Below the pieces are notes generated by a model. That model saw only the letters and a program-made list of their open reading frames with translations, was not told the DNA's origin and searched no databases. From Candidatus Hydrogenedentota bacterium (lineage in GTDB: Bacteria > Hydrogenedentota > Hydrogenedentia > Hydrogenedentales > SLHB01), in NCBI GenBank assembly GCA_019695095.1, contig JAIBAQ010000057.1, forward strand, positions 1 through 32,944: 32,944 nt of DNA, read 5' to 3'. Numbering within the stretch: position 1 is the stretch's first letter; every line of letters starts with the position of its first letter. Positions 17,235-26,143 of this stretch are shown here, in pieces. The translations under genes and the position numbers were made by a program.

Positions 17235-18521
17235 CTACTTTGCGGCCGGGCCAACGGCGTCGGGTATCGCTGCGCTACTCACGCTGGGCGGCGCTATCCG
17301 GCTGAATGCTTCTGTCGGCCAAAGGCCTAGCCGCTCGAAGCCTTCCGGCAGCGGCTGCATATAGTGAACGTAGGCGCTGACCCTGCCTTTGATCGTGTAC
17401 GAAGGGTCGGTCTCGCCCGAACCTGCAATCTTGTTGCCTTGCACGGAACCTTTGCCGAAAACCTTGTAGCCCATCAGAATACAGTCTTCAAAGTCGACAT
17501 GAAGGTACTTGCCGTCAATATCGCAGCAAATGATGCCTGAGCCGGGTGTGCCGCCGGGCTGCGAGAAGTTCAGTGTGATCAGGCGGCAGTCCTTGAACTT
17601 CACGCGCGTGTAAAGCTTGAAACTGGGGTAGGCACACTGCAAGGCGTTATCCGGCGACACAATCGTGCAATCTTCAAAGATGGCATCGGGAAAGTCCGGC
17701 ATCGAGGTGTGGTGAGCGCGAACATACACGCCACCGGCATCGCCCCACCAATCGAGGTTGGCGTAGTAACAGTGGCGGTACACGACGGGCTCGTCTTTGC
17801 GGCCAACGTGTCCGGCCGCGCAGGTGCCCGAAAAACGTCCGATACCGACGCAGTTCTCCATCAGTCCGGATAATTCCGCGCCCTCACGATTGGTGTATGC
17901 CCAACTGAATCCGCCCTCGGAGCCCGCAGAATATAGATTGCGCAAGATCCACCGGTCCCAATCGTCAGTTGAGTACTCGGGAGTGCACTTGACCGGTCCC
18001 CACCAGTCGACGCTTTTCAAACCCGATTCTGGCTGGTCGGATTCGACGATTTTGAAGGGAGGGTTGCCGAACTTGTGGGCCAGGCTGGTGTCCACCCGAA
18101 CGGCTACGCCGGGGCAACTCGAATCGACGACGACCCAACCGGTCGCGCCGGATCCCAGCTTGCCGTCGCCATCGCCGACCAAGAGGTTGTACGAACCTTT
18201 CGCGCCGGGATGACCCGTGTACAGGTTAGCCTCGACATACGTGTCAGGCCGAACGATTACGCGGTGGCCGCCGTTGTTGTCGGGTATGGCGGACAAGCCC
18301 GCTTGAATCGTGTTGAATGCCTTTTCCCACGTGCTGCCGTCGGAGTTGTCGCCGAGTTTGGAGACGTAGATCGTTTTGCCCTTGTTGCCCGAATAATCCG
18401 CGGCGGCAGGGTCCCATGGTTCGGCAAATGCCAACGACCCGAAACATAGGAGAACCGTGGCACAGATAACAGCGATTGCAGGGTTGCGTTTGAGCGCATT
18501 GAAGGTACTCGTCCTATGCAT
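17235..18521 (-). CDS. Secreted beta-helix-like (pectate-lyase-fold) protein
   Basis: A 428-residue exported protein. The ATG at 18521 has GAGGAG eight bases upstream and is preferred over the ATG at 18548. A Sec signal peptide (basic start, then IAVICATVLLCFGSLAFA) ends near residue 33. The mature part opens with TIYVSKLGDNSDGSTWEKAFNTIQAGL, the usual entry to DUF1565 / right-handed parallel beta-helix proteins, and repeats short strand patterns such as IFEDCTIVSPDN, VKFKDCRLITLN and VDFEDCILMGY, as expected for successive helix coils. Such proteins often bind or cleave polysaccharides, but I see no catalytic signature. It is the last gene of a probable operon after the DUF2961 gene, 44 bases downstream. 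Confidence 0.78.
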   Translation of the reverse strand: MHRTSTFNALKRNPAIAVICATVLLCFGSLAFAEPWDPAAADYSGNKGKTIYVSKLGDNSDGSTWEKAFNTIQAGLSAIPDNNGGHRVIVRPDTYVEANLYTGHPGAKGSYNLLVGDGDGKLGSGATGWVVVDSSCPGVAVRVDTSLAHKFGNPPFKIVESDQPESGLKSVDWWGPVKCTPEYSTDDWDRWILRNLYSAGSEGGFSWAYTNREGAELSGLMENCVGIGRFSGTCAAGHVGRKDEPVVYRHCYYANLDWWGDAGGVYVRAHHTSMPDFPDAIFEDCTIVSPDNALQCAYPSFKLYTRVKFKDCRLITLNFSQPGGTPGSGIICCDIDGKYLHVDFEDCILMGYKVFGKGSVQGNKIAGSGETDPSYTIKGRVSAYVHYMQPLPEGFERLGLWPTEAFSRIAPPSVSSAAIPDAVGPAAK

Positions 18522-18565
18522 TCTCTCAACTCCTCTTAACCTCTTCATGTCGATTGGTAGTCTTC

Positions 18566-19723
18566 TTATTCTACAGGCAACTGATCGGGCCAGATGTTGG
18601 CCGTGCGAGCCTGCACGTTAGGCATGGCGGGCAACGGCGCACTCGGAATTGGCTCATACCAGAACGAGGCACACGACCAATCGCTTTCCGTTTCTCCGCC
18701 TGGAAACCCCAGTTGTTGAATGGTGATACGTATATCCTTCTGCCACACGATTGGATCCGGCAGATGCCAACGATACATGGACACAAAGTCCTTCTCTTTA
18801 AGGCTGCATCCGTTGTAGAGAAACGTCGCTACTTGAATCCCCCAGGAGAGACCAACATAGTCTTCGCTTCCCGTGCCGCAGATGGTGGGAAACTCGGTAT
18901 CGCCATCCATGTACATTTTCACTTCGCCTTCTCCCCACCATTGTTCCGGGTGGAGGTTCCGGATTCCGATCACGGTGCCAACGTAGCGGCCCTTGCCTTT
19001 TCGTTGCGGCAGTAGTTCGAAGTCCTGTTTTCGAGTCGTGGGGTTTTCGCGGCGAAACAGTGTGTGGAGGCGACCGACATCAGCCGGATGCTTGTCGCCA
19101 AGGGTGTAGTCGATTTGATAATAGAACAGGATTTCGGTGTCGTGCTCGTTGCTGATAGTAATTGTCGCCTGCTTTGAGAACGGCATAGGCAGCCAGAAAC
19201 TCAGGCCTGACAAAGGTCCTATCGAGTGGACTGCAGATTGGTACGCCGACACTTTGCCATGAGCAAATCCGAAGAAGTCGCCTATCGGACACTCGATGCT
19301 CGGATGCTGCTGCCCGTCCCATTTCGCGCGCAAAACCAGACTGCGCAATACAGCAGGCTGATTCGGGGCAATGTTAGGAGGCATGGCGCGCATGGTCATC
19401 CAAATGTGGCGGATGGTGCCCGAGCCTTTAATGTCGCAGAGCTGAACGGTCTCGCCCGGTTTCAGAACCCGAGATGGGGCTCCTTTTCGTCCAGGGCCCC
19501 ATTGGCCCGCGGCCTTACCTCCCTCGCCGGGGGCGCCGGTCGGATTCTCGAATGAGATGGACCGCGATACAAGGCCGGTATCGAGGAGGTACGGTTGGTG
19601 AACAACGTCTATCGGCTGTTGGGCGCTGGCTGTCAAACAAAAGCAGAAAATCGGAAGCGCGATACATGAAATGGCACATGTGACCAAGCCGATCGTTCTG
19701 CTGAAGGAACTACTATTCGGCAT
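18566..19723 (-). CDS. Secreted DUF2961 (GH172-type) protein
   Basis: A 385-residue exported protein of the DUF2961 family, now including glycoside hydrolase family GH172 (enzymes acting on fructofuranosides and D-arabinofuranosides). The signal peptide covers about residues 1-34 (IGLVTCAISCIALPIFCFCL, ending ASA). Hallmarks are SRSISFENPTGAPGEGGKA, PGETVQLCDIKGSGTIRHIW, the WWGEGEVKMYMDGDTEFPT segment with GTGSEDYVGLSWG, and a late YRWHLPDPI. The conserved acidic WWGEGE and GTGSEDY motifs are where catalytic residues of GH172 enzymes sit. A ribosome binding site (AAGGGAGA) precedes the ATG at 19723. It lies 39 bases after the GH95-like gene and 44 before the beta-helix gene. Confidence 0.9.
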   Translation of the reverse strand: MPNSSSFSRTIGLVTCAISCIALPIFCFCLTASAQQPIDVVHQPYLLDTGLVSRSISFENPTGAPGEGGKAAGQWGPGRKGAPSRVLKPGETVQLCDIKGSGTIRHIWMTMRAMPPNIAPNQPAVLRSLVLRAKWDGQQHPSIECPIGDFFGFAHGKVSAYQSAVHSIGPLSGLSFWLPMPFSKQATITISNEHDTEILFYYQIDYTLGDKHPADVGRLHTLFRRENPTTRKQDFELLPQRKGKGRYVGTVIGIRNLHPEQWWGEGEVKMYMDGDTEFPTICGTGSEDYVGLSWGIQVATFLYNGCSLKEKDFVSMYRWHLPDPIVWQKDIRITIQQLGFPGGETESDWSCASFWYEPIPSAPLPAMPNVQARTANIWPDQLPVE

Positions 19724-19762
19724 ACTTCGTCTCCCTTGTACTTGACTTCGAGCCCACCTATG

Positions 19763-22330
19763 TCATTGGACATTTTCCGTGCTGACCAAGGTGTACGAGC
19801 TACCGCTTCGCGTCGGGAACTCGAGTACATTACCTTCCAGTGTTTGTATCTCTCCGCCCTTCTCTTTCAATCGAGCTTTTTCTGTACCCCAAGGATTCAG
19901 AAGACGACACGGCGCTCCGCGACGGCTGGTAATCTTCACTTCCGTGACGCGACCTTGTTTGCGCTCCGCTGAGACTTCGAACGCGCCTTCTCCCACGAGT
20001 CCGGCAAATCGGGCGTCCATGCCGGTTGGCAGAACAGGGAAGAGGCGTAACAGCGGTTTGCCGGTGGCGTCGGGATGTGACTGCAGCAGGTGTTCGGCAA
20101 CTACGCCGGCTGCTGCGAAGTTCTCGGTGAAAATGGCCAACTTCATGAATCGCGGGCACTTGTCTGCGAGCGCCATTTCGAGCACTCCGTTAGGATATTG
20201 ACGCTTGCGCACGTCGGCGAGAAACTGGGCCAGGCTATCGTCGATTCCCAAACGCGCGCGCTCCACACCGAGCGCCACCATGCTGTTGTTGCCGTTGGTC
20301 TGGATTAGCTTTGCCGTACGGCGGGCAATTTCGATTTGCCGTGGATTGGCCCAGAGTGTTGGATCTTCGCCCGGAAAGACAGGGAACAAGGGCACCGGAT
20401 TGTTGTACTCAATCGGTGGTGCGTCGCGGACATCGACGAAGATCGTCCCCTCGGGCGATTCAAAGGTGGGGTAGTCAGAAAGATTCGTCGCCAGGGCGCG
20501 CCAACGCGCGGCCTTCTCTGCGTCGCGCCCCAGAACATCCGCCGCTTCCGCGGTCGCGAGCAAGTGATAGCGGGTAAACGCGATTGCCGAAGCACTGTCG
20601 CGGTTATTCACGAATTTTGGCGATACCGTACCCCAATGCTCCGGGGAGAACGTCGGAAGTATGTGCAGACGGCCATCTTTAGGCACTAGAGAGGCCAGGT
20701 CCTCGCGCTGTGTGCGTTGCAGAAGCCATTCGTAGAAGCGCGCAACTTCAACCATCATTGGATAGGTCTTTTGTTCGAGGAATTCACGATCTCCGACGTA
20801 TTGCCATTGGTGCCAGAAGTGCTGCATGACCCACGCGGAGGTTTCCATAATGGGATTGAAGAGGTAACCGGCATAGAGCATGCCGTCGTGGCGGATAGGG
20901 TAATCGCCCGGGTTGAAGGTTGCTCCGGCGGCCTCTTTGCCGTAAGCGAAAGGTGTGTTTTTCAATGCAATGGGGAACGTCTGGCAGATTCGATCAAAGT
21001 AGGGCTGCGCAAGATCAGCATGGTTACAAATGAAGGTGGGCCAGAAGGTCTGTTGGAAGTTGTAGTCCAGCATGTAAATGCCATGCCACGGGGCCAGATC
21101 CATCCAGATCCAATTGCCGTTCAGAGAGGGCGCAACCGCGCCGGGACGTATGCAACAGCCAAGCAAATACACGTTGCGATAGAACAGTTCTTCGGCAAGT
21201 GCCGCGTCTTGAGTCGAAGCCAAATTGGCCTGCGCCTTCTCTCCATTGGATGCCGTGATCTCTATGGCGCTACGCGACCAGAACTCAGCCCATTCGGCAG
21301 CGTGTGCCGTATGGATCTTCTTCCACGGATCGTCTGCCGCATCTTCGGCCAGTCGGCAAGCACCCGCTGCCGGTTCTGTATCGCCGTCACCCGTAGTGCG
21401 AACCCCGACGGCAATGGTAACCCAAGGTTTCTGCGTCGAAGTAATCTTGCAGACTGCTCGATCCGTTTCTTGTGACAGTTCACTCCTGGCTCCGTCCACG
21501 ATTGCCGCAACGGCTACGGAGAATCCTTCGGGGTACGTCGGTTCTGCGGGAATCCGTTGAAGCACCCAGAATGTGTCCTCTGTAATTCCTGTTTCTGGAG
21601 GCGCGAGAGGCGCGTTGGCAGGGTCGGCTGCGTTTTCTTTCGACGGTTGACTCATAAACGACGCCGGAGGTGGCGATGGCTGGCTCCAGTCGAGTGTCTC
21701 GCGCGGACGGTATATATCCACCTGCAACTTCTTGGCTGCTTCGGCGGGCACGCGTATGAACACGACATTCCTCGCGCGCTCGATAATGACAGCCACTTTC
21801 CCGTTAGGTGTATCGAAAGTGAGTGTGGCATCGACCAATCGCAAGTGGAGGTTTGAGATCTGTCCCAACCCGGTGAGACGAACCTGGCCCACCGGCTTAG
21901 GAGTTGGAGAGAAATTAAACTCGACGGCTTGCGAACAGTAGTAGTTGTTAGGGTCGCTAAAGTTCCATGTGCCGGACACTACCTGTTCAACAAGTTCATC
22001 GAATGTGATTATTGGTCTGTCATGGGTGTCGTTGAACCGGCGGTCCCAGACGTCGTTTTTTCCGAGGGTGAAGACCAGTGTTTCCCCATCCGCCCAAATT
22101 GATGCGCCCAGATCCCCGTTTCCAAGCAGCAAACCCAGGAGAGGTTCGTTGGTGGGGCTTGGCAAAACGAAGTCGTGCTTCGAGGCAACTACGGCGCCGT
22201 CTAGGGACTCGGCGGCACACCAAGGTACAGGGGCGAGCATCACTAGCAGTGGGACCAAGAATATCACTGACTTGAATGTTCGCTGATTTGACGGAAATGC
22301 AGGGTGGTTCAAAGTAGTAGCCCCCATCAT
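19763..22330 (-). CDS. Secreted GH95-like glycoside hydrolase
   Basis: About 855 residues from the ATG at 22330; the frame extends to 22462 but those 44 residues look non-coding. A signal peptide follows (SVIFLVPLLVMLAPVPWCAA). The N-terminal beta-sandwich has LLGLLLGNGDLGASIWADGE and FTLGKNDVWDRR, the pattern of GH95-like enzymes (1,2-alpha-L-fucosidase / alpha-L-galactosidase group). The central helical barrel has LNGNWIWMDLAPWHGIYMLD then YNFQQTFWP, equivalent to the GH95 catalytic-domain entry, and later HILPTFSPEHWG. The C-terminal sandwich ends in GTEKARLKEKGGEIQ. I can say retaining or inverting chemistry only by family, which is inverting; the sugar is not readable. It leads an operon with the DUF2961 and beta-helix genes, suggesting joint breakdown of one polysaccharide. 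No SusC/SusD-like genes are present. Confidence 0.82.
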   Translation of the reverse strand: MMGATTLNHPAFPSNQRTFKSVIFLVPLLVMLAPVPWCAAESLDGAVVASKHDFVLPSPTNEPLLGLLLGNGDLGASIWADGETLVFTLGKNDVWDRRFNDTHDRPIITFDELVEQVVSGTWNFSDPNNYYCSQAVEFNFSPTPKPVGQVRLTGLGQISNLHLRLVDATLTFDTPNGKVAVIIERARNVVFIRVPAEAAKKLQVDIYRPRETLDWSQPSPPPASFMSQPSKENAADPANAPLAPPETGITEDTFWVLQRIPAEPTYPEGFSVAVAAIVDGARSELSQETDRAVCKITSTQKPWVTIAVGVRTTGDGDTEPAAGACRLAEDAADDPWKKIHTAHAAEWAEFWSRSAIEITASNGEKAQANLASTQDAALAEELFYRNVYLLGCCIRPGAVAPSLNGNWIWMDLAPWHGIYMLDYNFQQTFWPTFICNHADLAQPYFDRICQTFPIALKNTPFAYGKEAAGATFNPGDYPIRHDGMLYAGYLFNPIMETSAWVMQHFWHQWQYVGDREFLEQKTYPMMVEVARFYEWLLQRTQREDLASLVPKDGRLHILPTFSPEHWGTVSPKFVNNRDSASAIAFTRYHLLATAEAADVLGRDAEKAARWRALATNLSDYPTFESPEGTIFVDVRDAPPIEYNNPVPLFPVFPGEDPTLWANPRQIEIARRTAKLIQTNGNNSMVALGVERARLGIDDSLAQFLADVRKRQYPNGVLEMALADKCPRFMKLAIFTENFAAAGVVAEHLLQSHPDATGKPLLRLFPVLPTGMDARFAGLVGEGAFEVSAERKQGRVTEVKITSRRGAPCRLLNPWGTEKARLKEKGGEIQTLEGNVLEFPTRSGSSYTLVSTENVQ

Positions 22331-22687
22331 CAGATTACGCCCGTTTCGATCGGATATGACGTGCTCCCAGCCCGGATTCTGCCGCCACTCAAGGTGCGTC
22401 GTGTGTATACGATTTGCCCGGTTATGGTGTCCATGCTGTAGGGCAGCATGGCCCCTTGCCACCGACCGTTACCGAGACGGCATCTTGAGACTGCGTACTA
22501 CCTTCTGCCCGTTATGAAGATTGAGTGTACGGGCAGTATTTGTGAATTGGAAGGGGTGAAGTCCGGAACAAAGACGGGAGGAAGGAATTTGTGCGAATTC
22601 TGCACAAAGGCGTTGGCGCAGAGTCCAGCAAGGATGGCGTGAACTGACCAATTGCAGTGTCGGCGTACATGTTGAAAAGTGAAGTGC
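22331..22687. other. Gene-free stretch with several small inverted repeats
   Basis: No credible gene. It holds three short perfect inverted repeats: CCATGCTG/CAGCATGG (22431-22451, 5-base loop), CTGCCCGT/ACGGGCAG (22505-22536, 16-base loop) and TTTGTGC/GCACAAA (22588-22608, 7-base loop). None is followed by a T-run, so they are not ordinary terminators. The promoter of the GH95-like operon should be here, but I could not place it. Confidence 0.5.
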
Positions 22688-22867
22688 CTAGCCGTACAGG
22701 CAAGTCCAACTGCGAAGGACGTTACACGGTTGATTGTGGCACAACGGTCTGGGCAATAGGCCGATCGGGAATTCGCCCGGAAGATTCACGATGCTGACAT
22801 GGCCGTCCATGTACAGCACGTTACACCGCCCGGACGCTGTGTAGCCTGAGGCGGTGCTCGTGGTGCA
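22688..22867 (-). pseudogene. Relic of a DUF1559 (H-X9-DG) pseudopilin C-terminus
   Basis: Reading the minus strand from 22867 to the TAG at 22688-22690 gives a 59-residue frame containing RCNVLYMDGHVSIVNLPGEF. This matches the C-terminal signature of DUF1559 / H-X9-DG type II pseudopilin-like proteins, which end in patterns like NVLYMDGHVEF...YPGEFP. The invariant His nine residues before the DG is Ala here, there is no start codon ahead of the motif, and a TGA lies in frame just upstream. The prepilin N-terminus is absent: upstream sequence on that strand is the oxidoreductase gene. It looks like the eroded end of a lost gene. The possibility of chance similarity is small but real. Confidence 0.6.
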
Positions 22868-22936
22868 TACTCACTTCAGTTAATCGCGAGAGATCCGCAC
22901 GCGACTGCACAACCTTGGGGAGGTTTGGAGGGGAAC

Positions 22937-24220
22937 ATGGAGAATCTGACGCGACGTTCGTTTTTGAAGACTACGGGAGCCGGTTTGGCTGCCGCATCGG
23001 CGTTGTCGGGTGTGACGGCGAAGGCCGCGGCAAGTGAGCGTGTGCGGCATGCGGTCATCGGGCTTGGGGGGCAGGGGAAGCGCCACACCAAAGGCTTCGC
23101 GGCCATGGACATCTGCGAAGTGGTCGCCGTGTGCGATGTGGACCCCCAGCGCCGCGATGCGGCTGTGGCGGTCACGCCTTACCCGGACAAGATTGCCAAG
23201 CACGAAGACTATCGGCGGATTCTTGAAGACAAGACTATCGATAGTGTGAGTATTGCGACGTGCGATCATTGGCACACGCCGATCGCGATTGCCGCATTGA
23301 TAGCCGGCAAGCACGTGTACGTGGAGAAGCCGTGCGGTCATAACGTACACGAGTGTCAGGCGCTTGTTGAGGCGGCTAAGAAGTCGGGGAAGTGTGTGCA
23401 GCACGGTACGCAGGCGCGAAGCGGCAAAGGCGTGATTGCGGCGGTGCAGGCGTTGCGTGAAGGCGCGATTGGCAAGGTGCGGATGGCCAAGGCGATCAAT
23501 CAACAATTGCGGGCTCCTATCGGGCGCGCGCCTGAGGAAGCGCCGCCGCCGGGTGTGAACTACGATATGTGGCTTGGTCCCGCGCCGGTGCACCCGTTCA
23601 CGAAGAACCGGTGGCATTACAACTGGCATTGGTTCTGGGATTATGGATGCGGCGATATTGCGAACGACGGTGTGCATGAAACGGACGTCGCGCGTTGGGG
23701 ACTCGGCGTGGGCATGCCGAAGCGAGTCAGCGCTTCCGGTGGTCAGCTCTTCTATGACGACGATCATGAGACTCCGGATACGCAGGTTGTGATGTACGAG
23801 TACGACGAGTGCTATCTCATGTACGAGATGCGCTTGTGGTGCGACTATGAGATCGGCGGGATGGAAAACGGGACCGTGTTCTTTGGAGACAAGGGTACGA
23901 TTTCGTTCGATGGCGGCAAGGGCTGTTTTCTCACGCTTAAGGGTGAGGAACCGAAGCAGATTGGAGGTGGCCACGAGTGGGAGACTCATGTTCGCAACTT
24001 CATCGAGTGCGTGAAGGCGAACGACAAGTCGAAACTCAATGCGCCAATCGAAGAAGGGGCAATTTCCGCGACCATGTGCCACATGGGCAACATTTCGACG
24101 CGAGTGGGTCGGTCGCTGGCAGTTGACACCAATTCCTGGAGCTTCGTAGGTGACGATGATGCCAATAAGCTGCTCAAGCGGGAATATCGAAAAGGCTATG
24201 AGTTGCCCGTATACGCGTAG
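22937..24220 (+). CDS. Gfo/Idh/MocA family oxidoreductase with TAT signal
   Basis: A 427-residue NAD(P)-dependent oxidoreductase. The ATG at 22937 has GGAGGGG just upstream. A twin-arginine export signal opens the protein (TRRSFLKTTGAGLAAASAL), so it is folded with cofactor in the cytoplasm and then exported. The Rossmann part has VIGLGGQGKRHTKGF and VVAVCDVDPQRRDAA, then DHWHTPIAIAALIAGKHVYV and the EKPCGHNVHE motif with the likely catalytic Lys. The C-terminal sheet domain includes WHYNWHWFWDYGCGDIANDGVHETDVARW, a form typical of exported members in this lineage (quoted in pieces: WHWFWDYGCGDIAND, VHETDVARW). Such enzymes oxidise or epimerise sugars; the substrate is unknown. It is monocistronic, ended by the terminator at 24237. 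Confidence 0.92.
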   Translation: MENLTRRSFLKTTGAGLAAASALSGVTAKAAASERVRHAVIGLGGQGKRHTKGFAAMDICEVVAVCDVDPQRRDAAVAVTPYPDKIAKHEDYRRILEDKTIDSVSIATCDHWHTPIAIAALIAGKHVYVEKPCGHNVHECQALVEAAKKSGKCVQHGTQARSGKGVIAAVQALREGAIGKVRMAKAINQQLRAPIGRAPEEAPPPGVNYDMWLGPAPVHPFTKNRWHYNWHWFWDYGCGDIANDGVHETDVARWGLGVGMPKRVSASGGQLFYDDDHETPDTQVVMYEYDECYLMYEMRLWCDYEIGGMENGTVFFGDKGTISFDGGKGCFLTLKGEEPKQIGGGHEWETHVRNFIECVKANDKSKLNAPIEEGAISATMCHMGNISTRVGRSLAVDTNSWSFVGDDDANKLLKREYRKGYELPVYA

Positions 24221-24236
24221 TCCGGTCAAATGAAAG

Positions 24237-24274
24237 AAGCGCGCAGACTCATTTAAGGTCTGCGCGCTTTTTTG
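24237..24274. terminator. Strong rho-independent terminator, usable in both directions
   Basis: A perfect 11-bp stem (AGCGCGCAGAC at 24238-24248 with its complement at 24258-24268) with a 9-base loop, followed by seven Ts (24268-24274) on the plus strand. It ends the Gfo/Idh/MocA gene 17 bases after its stop. On the minus strand it is followed by a weaker TTCTTTCATTT, and lies 21 bases beyond the stop of the convergent Ig-like protein gene, so it probably serves both. Confidence 0.93.
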
Positions 24275-24294
24275 TCGTTTACGCTGTTGTTGCG

Positions 24295-25896
24295 TCAGGA
24301 ACGATTGCGGCGGCGTCGCGACTGGAGTTCGGCCAGGACCAAGCCAAGCGCGGCCAATCCCAACGGGGCCAAGCCCGTGAGACCCGCCTGAAGCGGAACG
24401 TTGCCTGCTTTTGCGCTCGCGAAGCACGAGGCTCCGGGGGACACGCCATGCTGATAGTATCCGCCGGTGTTGTAGTTTCCGGCGTCGTCTTGACATACGT
24501 TATCCGGAATGGTGATGGTCACCGGTCCGGTTACGGTAACAGGCAGCAAATTGAACGTGTAGACAGCGTCTTCGCCGCTGAACGTATTTGAAGAGTGGAA
24601 CTGCGCACCCGTGACGATAATGTCGCTCTGAGTAAATCCAGTCACCGGTTCGCTGAAGGTCACGAGGACTTGGATAACCGTGCTGATGCTGCTGGGATTG
24701 GGGGTGACGCTCGATATCGCTACCGATGGCGACGCCGTATCGACTGTGCGTTTGAATTGGGTAGCAGCTTTATTGGGATTTCCTCCCGCGTCTTTTGCGG
24801 AACCCTCCGGGATATCGACCGTGATCTGACCGGAGATGTTGGGAACGAGATCGAAGGTATAGGTGGTGCCCGAGCCGTCGAAGTCCTGAGCGGTGCATCC
24901 GCCGATATCGAGGTCCGTGACATCGAATCCGGTTACGCTTTCGCTGAACGTGACCGTGACGGGAATCGGGTTCTGGCTAGTGGTTTCGGTCGTCGATGAG
25001 GTGATGGTAACGGTTGGAGCAATGAGGTCGAAATTGACCACTTGCCCTTTTTCCGTGGCGCTCATGCACGTAAACAGGGGTTCAGGAAGCGTCAAAAGCT
25101 CACTGCACTTCGCTTCGGCGTCGCTGATACTCGGCTTTGCGGTAAGCAGGGTCATAAAGATGTATGTTTGTCCGGCAGGCAGGCTGAACGAGTATTCCCA
25201 CGAGACATTTGCCGTGTTATTGACAAAAGAGACCGTTGAGGGAGCGATGCGGCGGCCCGGACCATAGAGGACATGGCCAAGGCGGGGGCTGTTCGATAAG
25301 CCGCCCCCGTCGTAATCCTTGAACGTAACAACCCAGCGGTCGGAGGTCGTCGCGGTATCGAGGGGCGCGGTGGATGTGCTGCCGATTAGCGTATTGGTTC
25401 CCGCGCCCATTGTTCCGACGAGCGTGACGGTGACGGTTTCGGAACTTCCCGAGTTGTTTTGGACGACATTCAGCCACCGGCAAAACGCATCGTCTTCCGG
25501 GACAAACACTTTGCGTTGTACGGTGAGGTTGCCGATGGTCTGCGGCGCAAATACCACTTGCCGGTCAACGAAAGAGGTTTCGCCTTCGCAGGTGGTGGTT
25601 ACCGTGCCGTTTTGGTTGTAGGCGACGCCGTTTACGAGAAGTCCGGCGTAGCCTTCTACGCCGTTGGTGAGCAGTGCGGTGGTTGTGCCGCCCAGACTCG
25701 TGGTGACTCCCGTCACGGAAGTCGTGTATTCGGCCTCTTTCGCCGCGCCCGACGCCGACACCGAGGTAGTGAAGGTTACATCGGTGTTGATGTCGAATTG
25801 GACGCCAGAAGCGTCAACGAGTGAAACGACGGCTCCAGCCGTCGGAACCAGAGCGGTCACGATGACCGCTGCCAGGAGATAGGTCTTCCAAGTCAT
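24295..25896 (-). CDS. Secreted Ig-like domain protein with C-terminal anchor/sorting tail
   Basis: A 533-residue cell-surface protein. The start is the ATG at 25896 (a TTG at 25908 is in frame). A signal peptide (TYLLAAVIVTALVPTAGA) leads into a Thr/Ser-rich beta domain of about 250 residues of no recognised family. Two tandem bacterial Ig-like modules follow, each with the VTVTFSESVTGFDVTDL / VLVTFSEPVTGFTQSDI pattern of the Big_12/BapA-type fold and ending before VDTASPSVAIS or the tail. The C-terminus has ASCFASAKAGN, a hydrophobic helix (GLTGLAPLGLAALGLVLAEL) and SRRRRNRS: a Cys-helix-Arg layout like CTERM protein-sorting signals. It therefore probably ends up anchored or processed at the surface. 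Its own promoter is visible at 25987-26015. Confidence 0.82.
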   Translation of the reverse strand: MTWKTYLLAAVIVTALVPTAGAVVSLVDASGVQFDINTDVTFTTSVSASGAAKEAEYTTSVTGVTTSLGGTTTALLTNGVEGYAGLLVNGVAYNQNGTVTTTCEGETSFVDRQVVFAPQTIGNLTVQRKVFVPEDDAFCRWLNVVQNNSGSSETVTVTLVGTMGAGTNTLIGSTSTAPLDTATTSDRWVVTFKDYDGGGLSNSPRLGHVLYGPGRRIAPSTVSFVNNTANVSWEYSFSLPAGQTYIFMTLLTAKPSISDAEAKCSELLTLPEPLFTCMSATEKGQVVNFDLIAPTVTITSSTTETTSQNPIPVTVTFSESVTGFDVTDLDIGGCTAQDFDGSGTTYTFDLVPNISGQITVDIPEGSAKDAGGNPNKAATQFKRTVDTASPSVAISSVTPNPSSISTVIQVLVTFSEPVTGFTQSDIIVTGAQFHSSNTFSGEDAVYTFNLLPVTVTGPVTITIPDNVCQDDAGNYNTGGYYQHGVSPGASCFASAKAGNVPLQAGLTGLAPLGLAALGLVLAELQSRRRRNRS

Positions 25897-25986
25897 GACT
25901 GTGAACAACCCCTTCTTGCCCGTTTTTTTCCTCCGGCCGCACGCAAAGTGTGGCCAGAACGACTACCCATAACGGTGCCTTTGGGG

Positions 25987-26015
25987 AGTATAGGGCACCC
26001 CCCTGTCTCTTTCAA
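25987..26015 (-). promoter_or_regulatory. Sigma70-type promoter of the Ig-like protein gene
   Basis: On the minus strand TTGAAA (26010-26015) and TATACT (25987-25992) are separated by exactly 17 bases. The predicted transcript starts near 25980, giving a leader of about 85 bases before the ATG at 25896. The match is close to the housekeeping consensus. Confidence 0.65.
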
Positions 26016-26143
26016 TCACCATAACGCCGAAAGAGTTCCTTCATTACAAAAATGAATTGAACTGTTGTGGGAGCGGAAGGCTCTGACGTCAGGCGTGATA
26101 TATGTGCAAGTCATTTTATATTAATGAGTTAGTGGCGATCTTG

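Noticed and set aside
22448-22642. 64-codon plus frame with several Cys
   Set aside because: No ribosome binding site or signal, and it overlaps several inverted repeats; judged chance.
22880-24496. 538-codon open frame on the minus strand
   Set aside because: It lies antisense to the clear Gfo/Idh/MocA gene and crosses its terminator; Arg/His-rich composition is typical of an antisense shadow at high GC.
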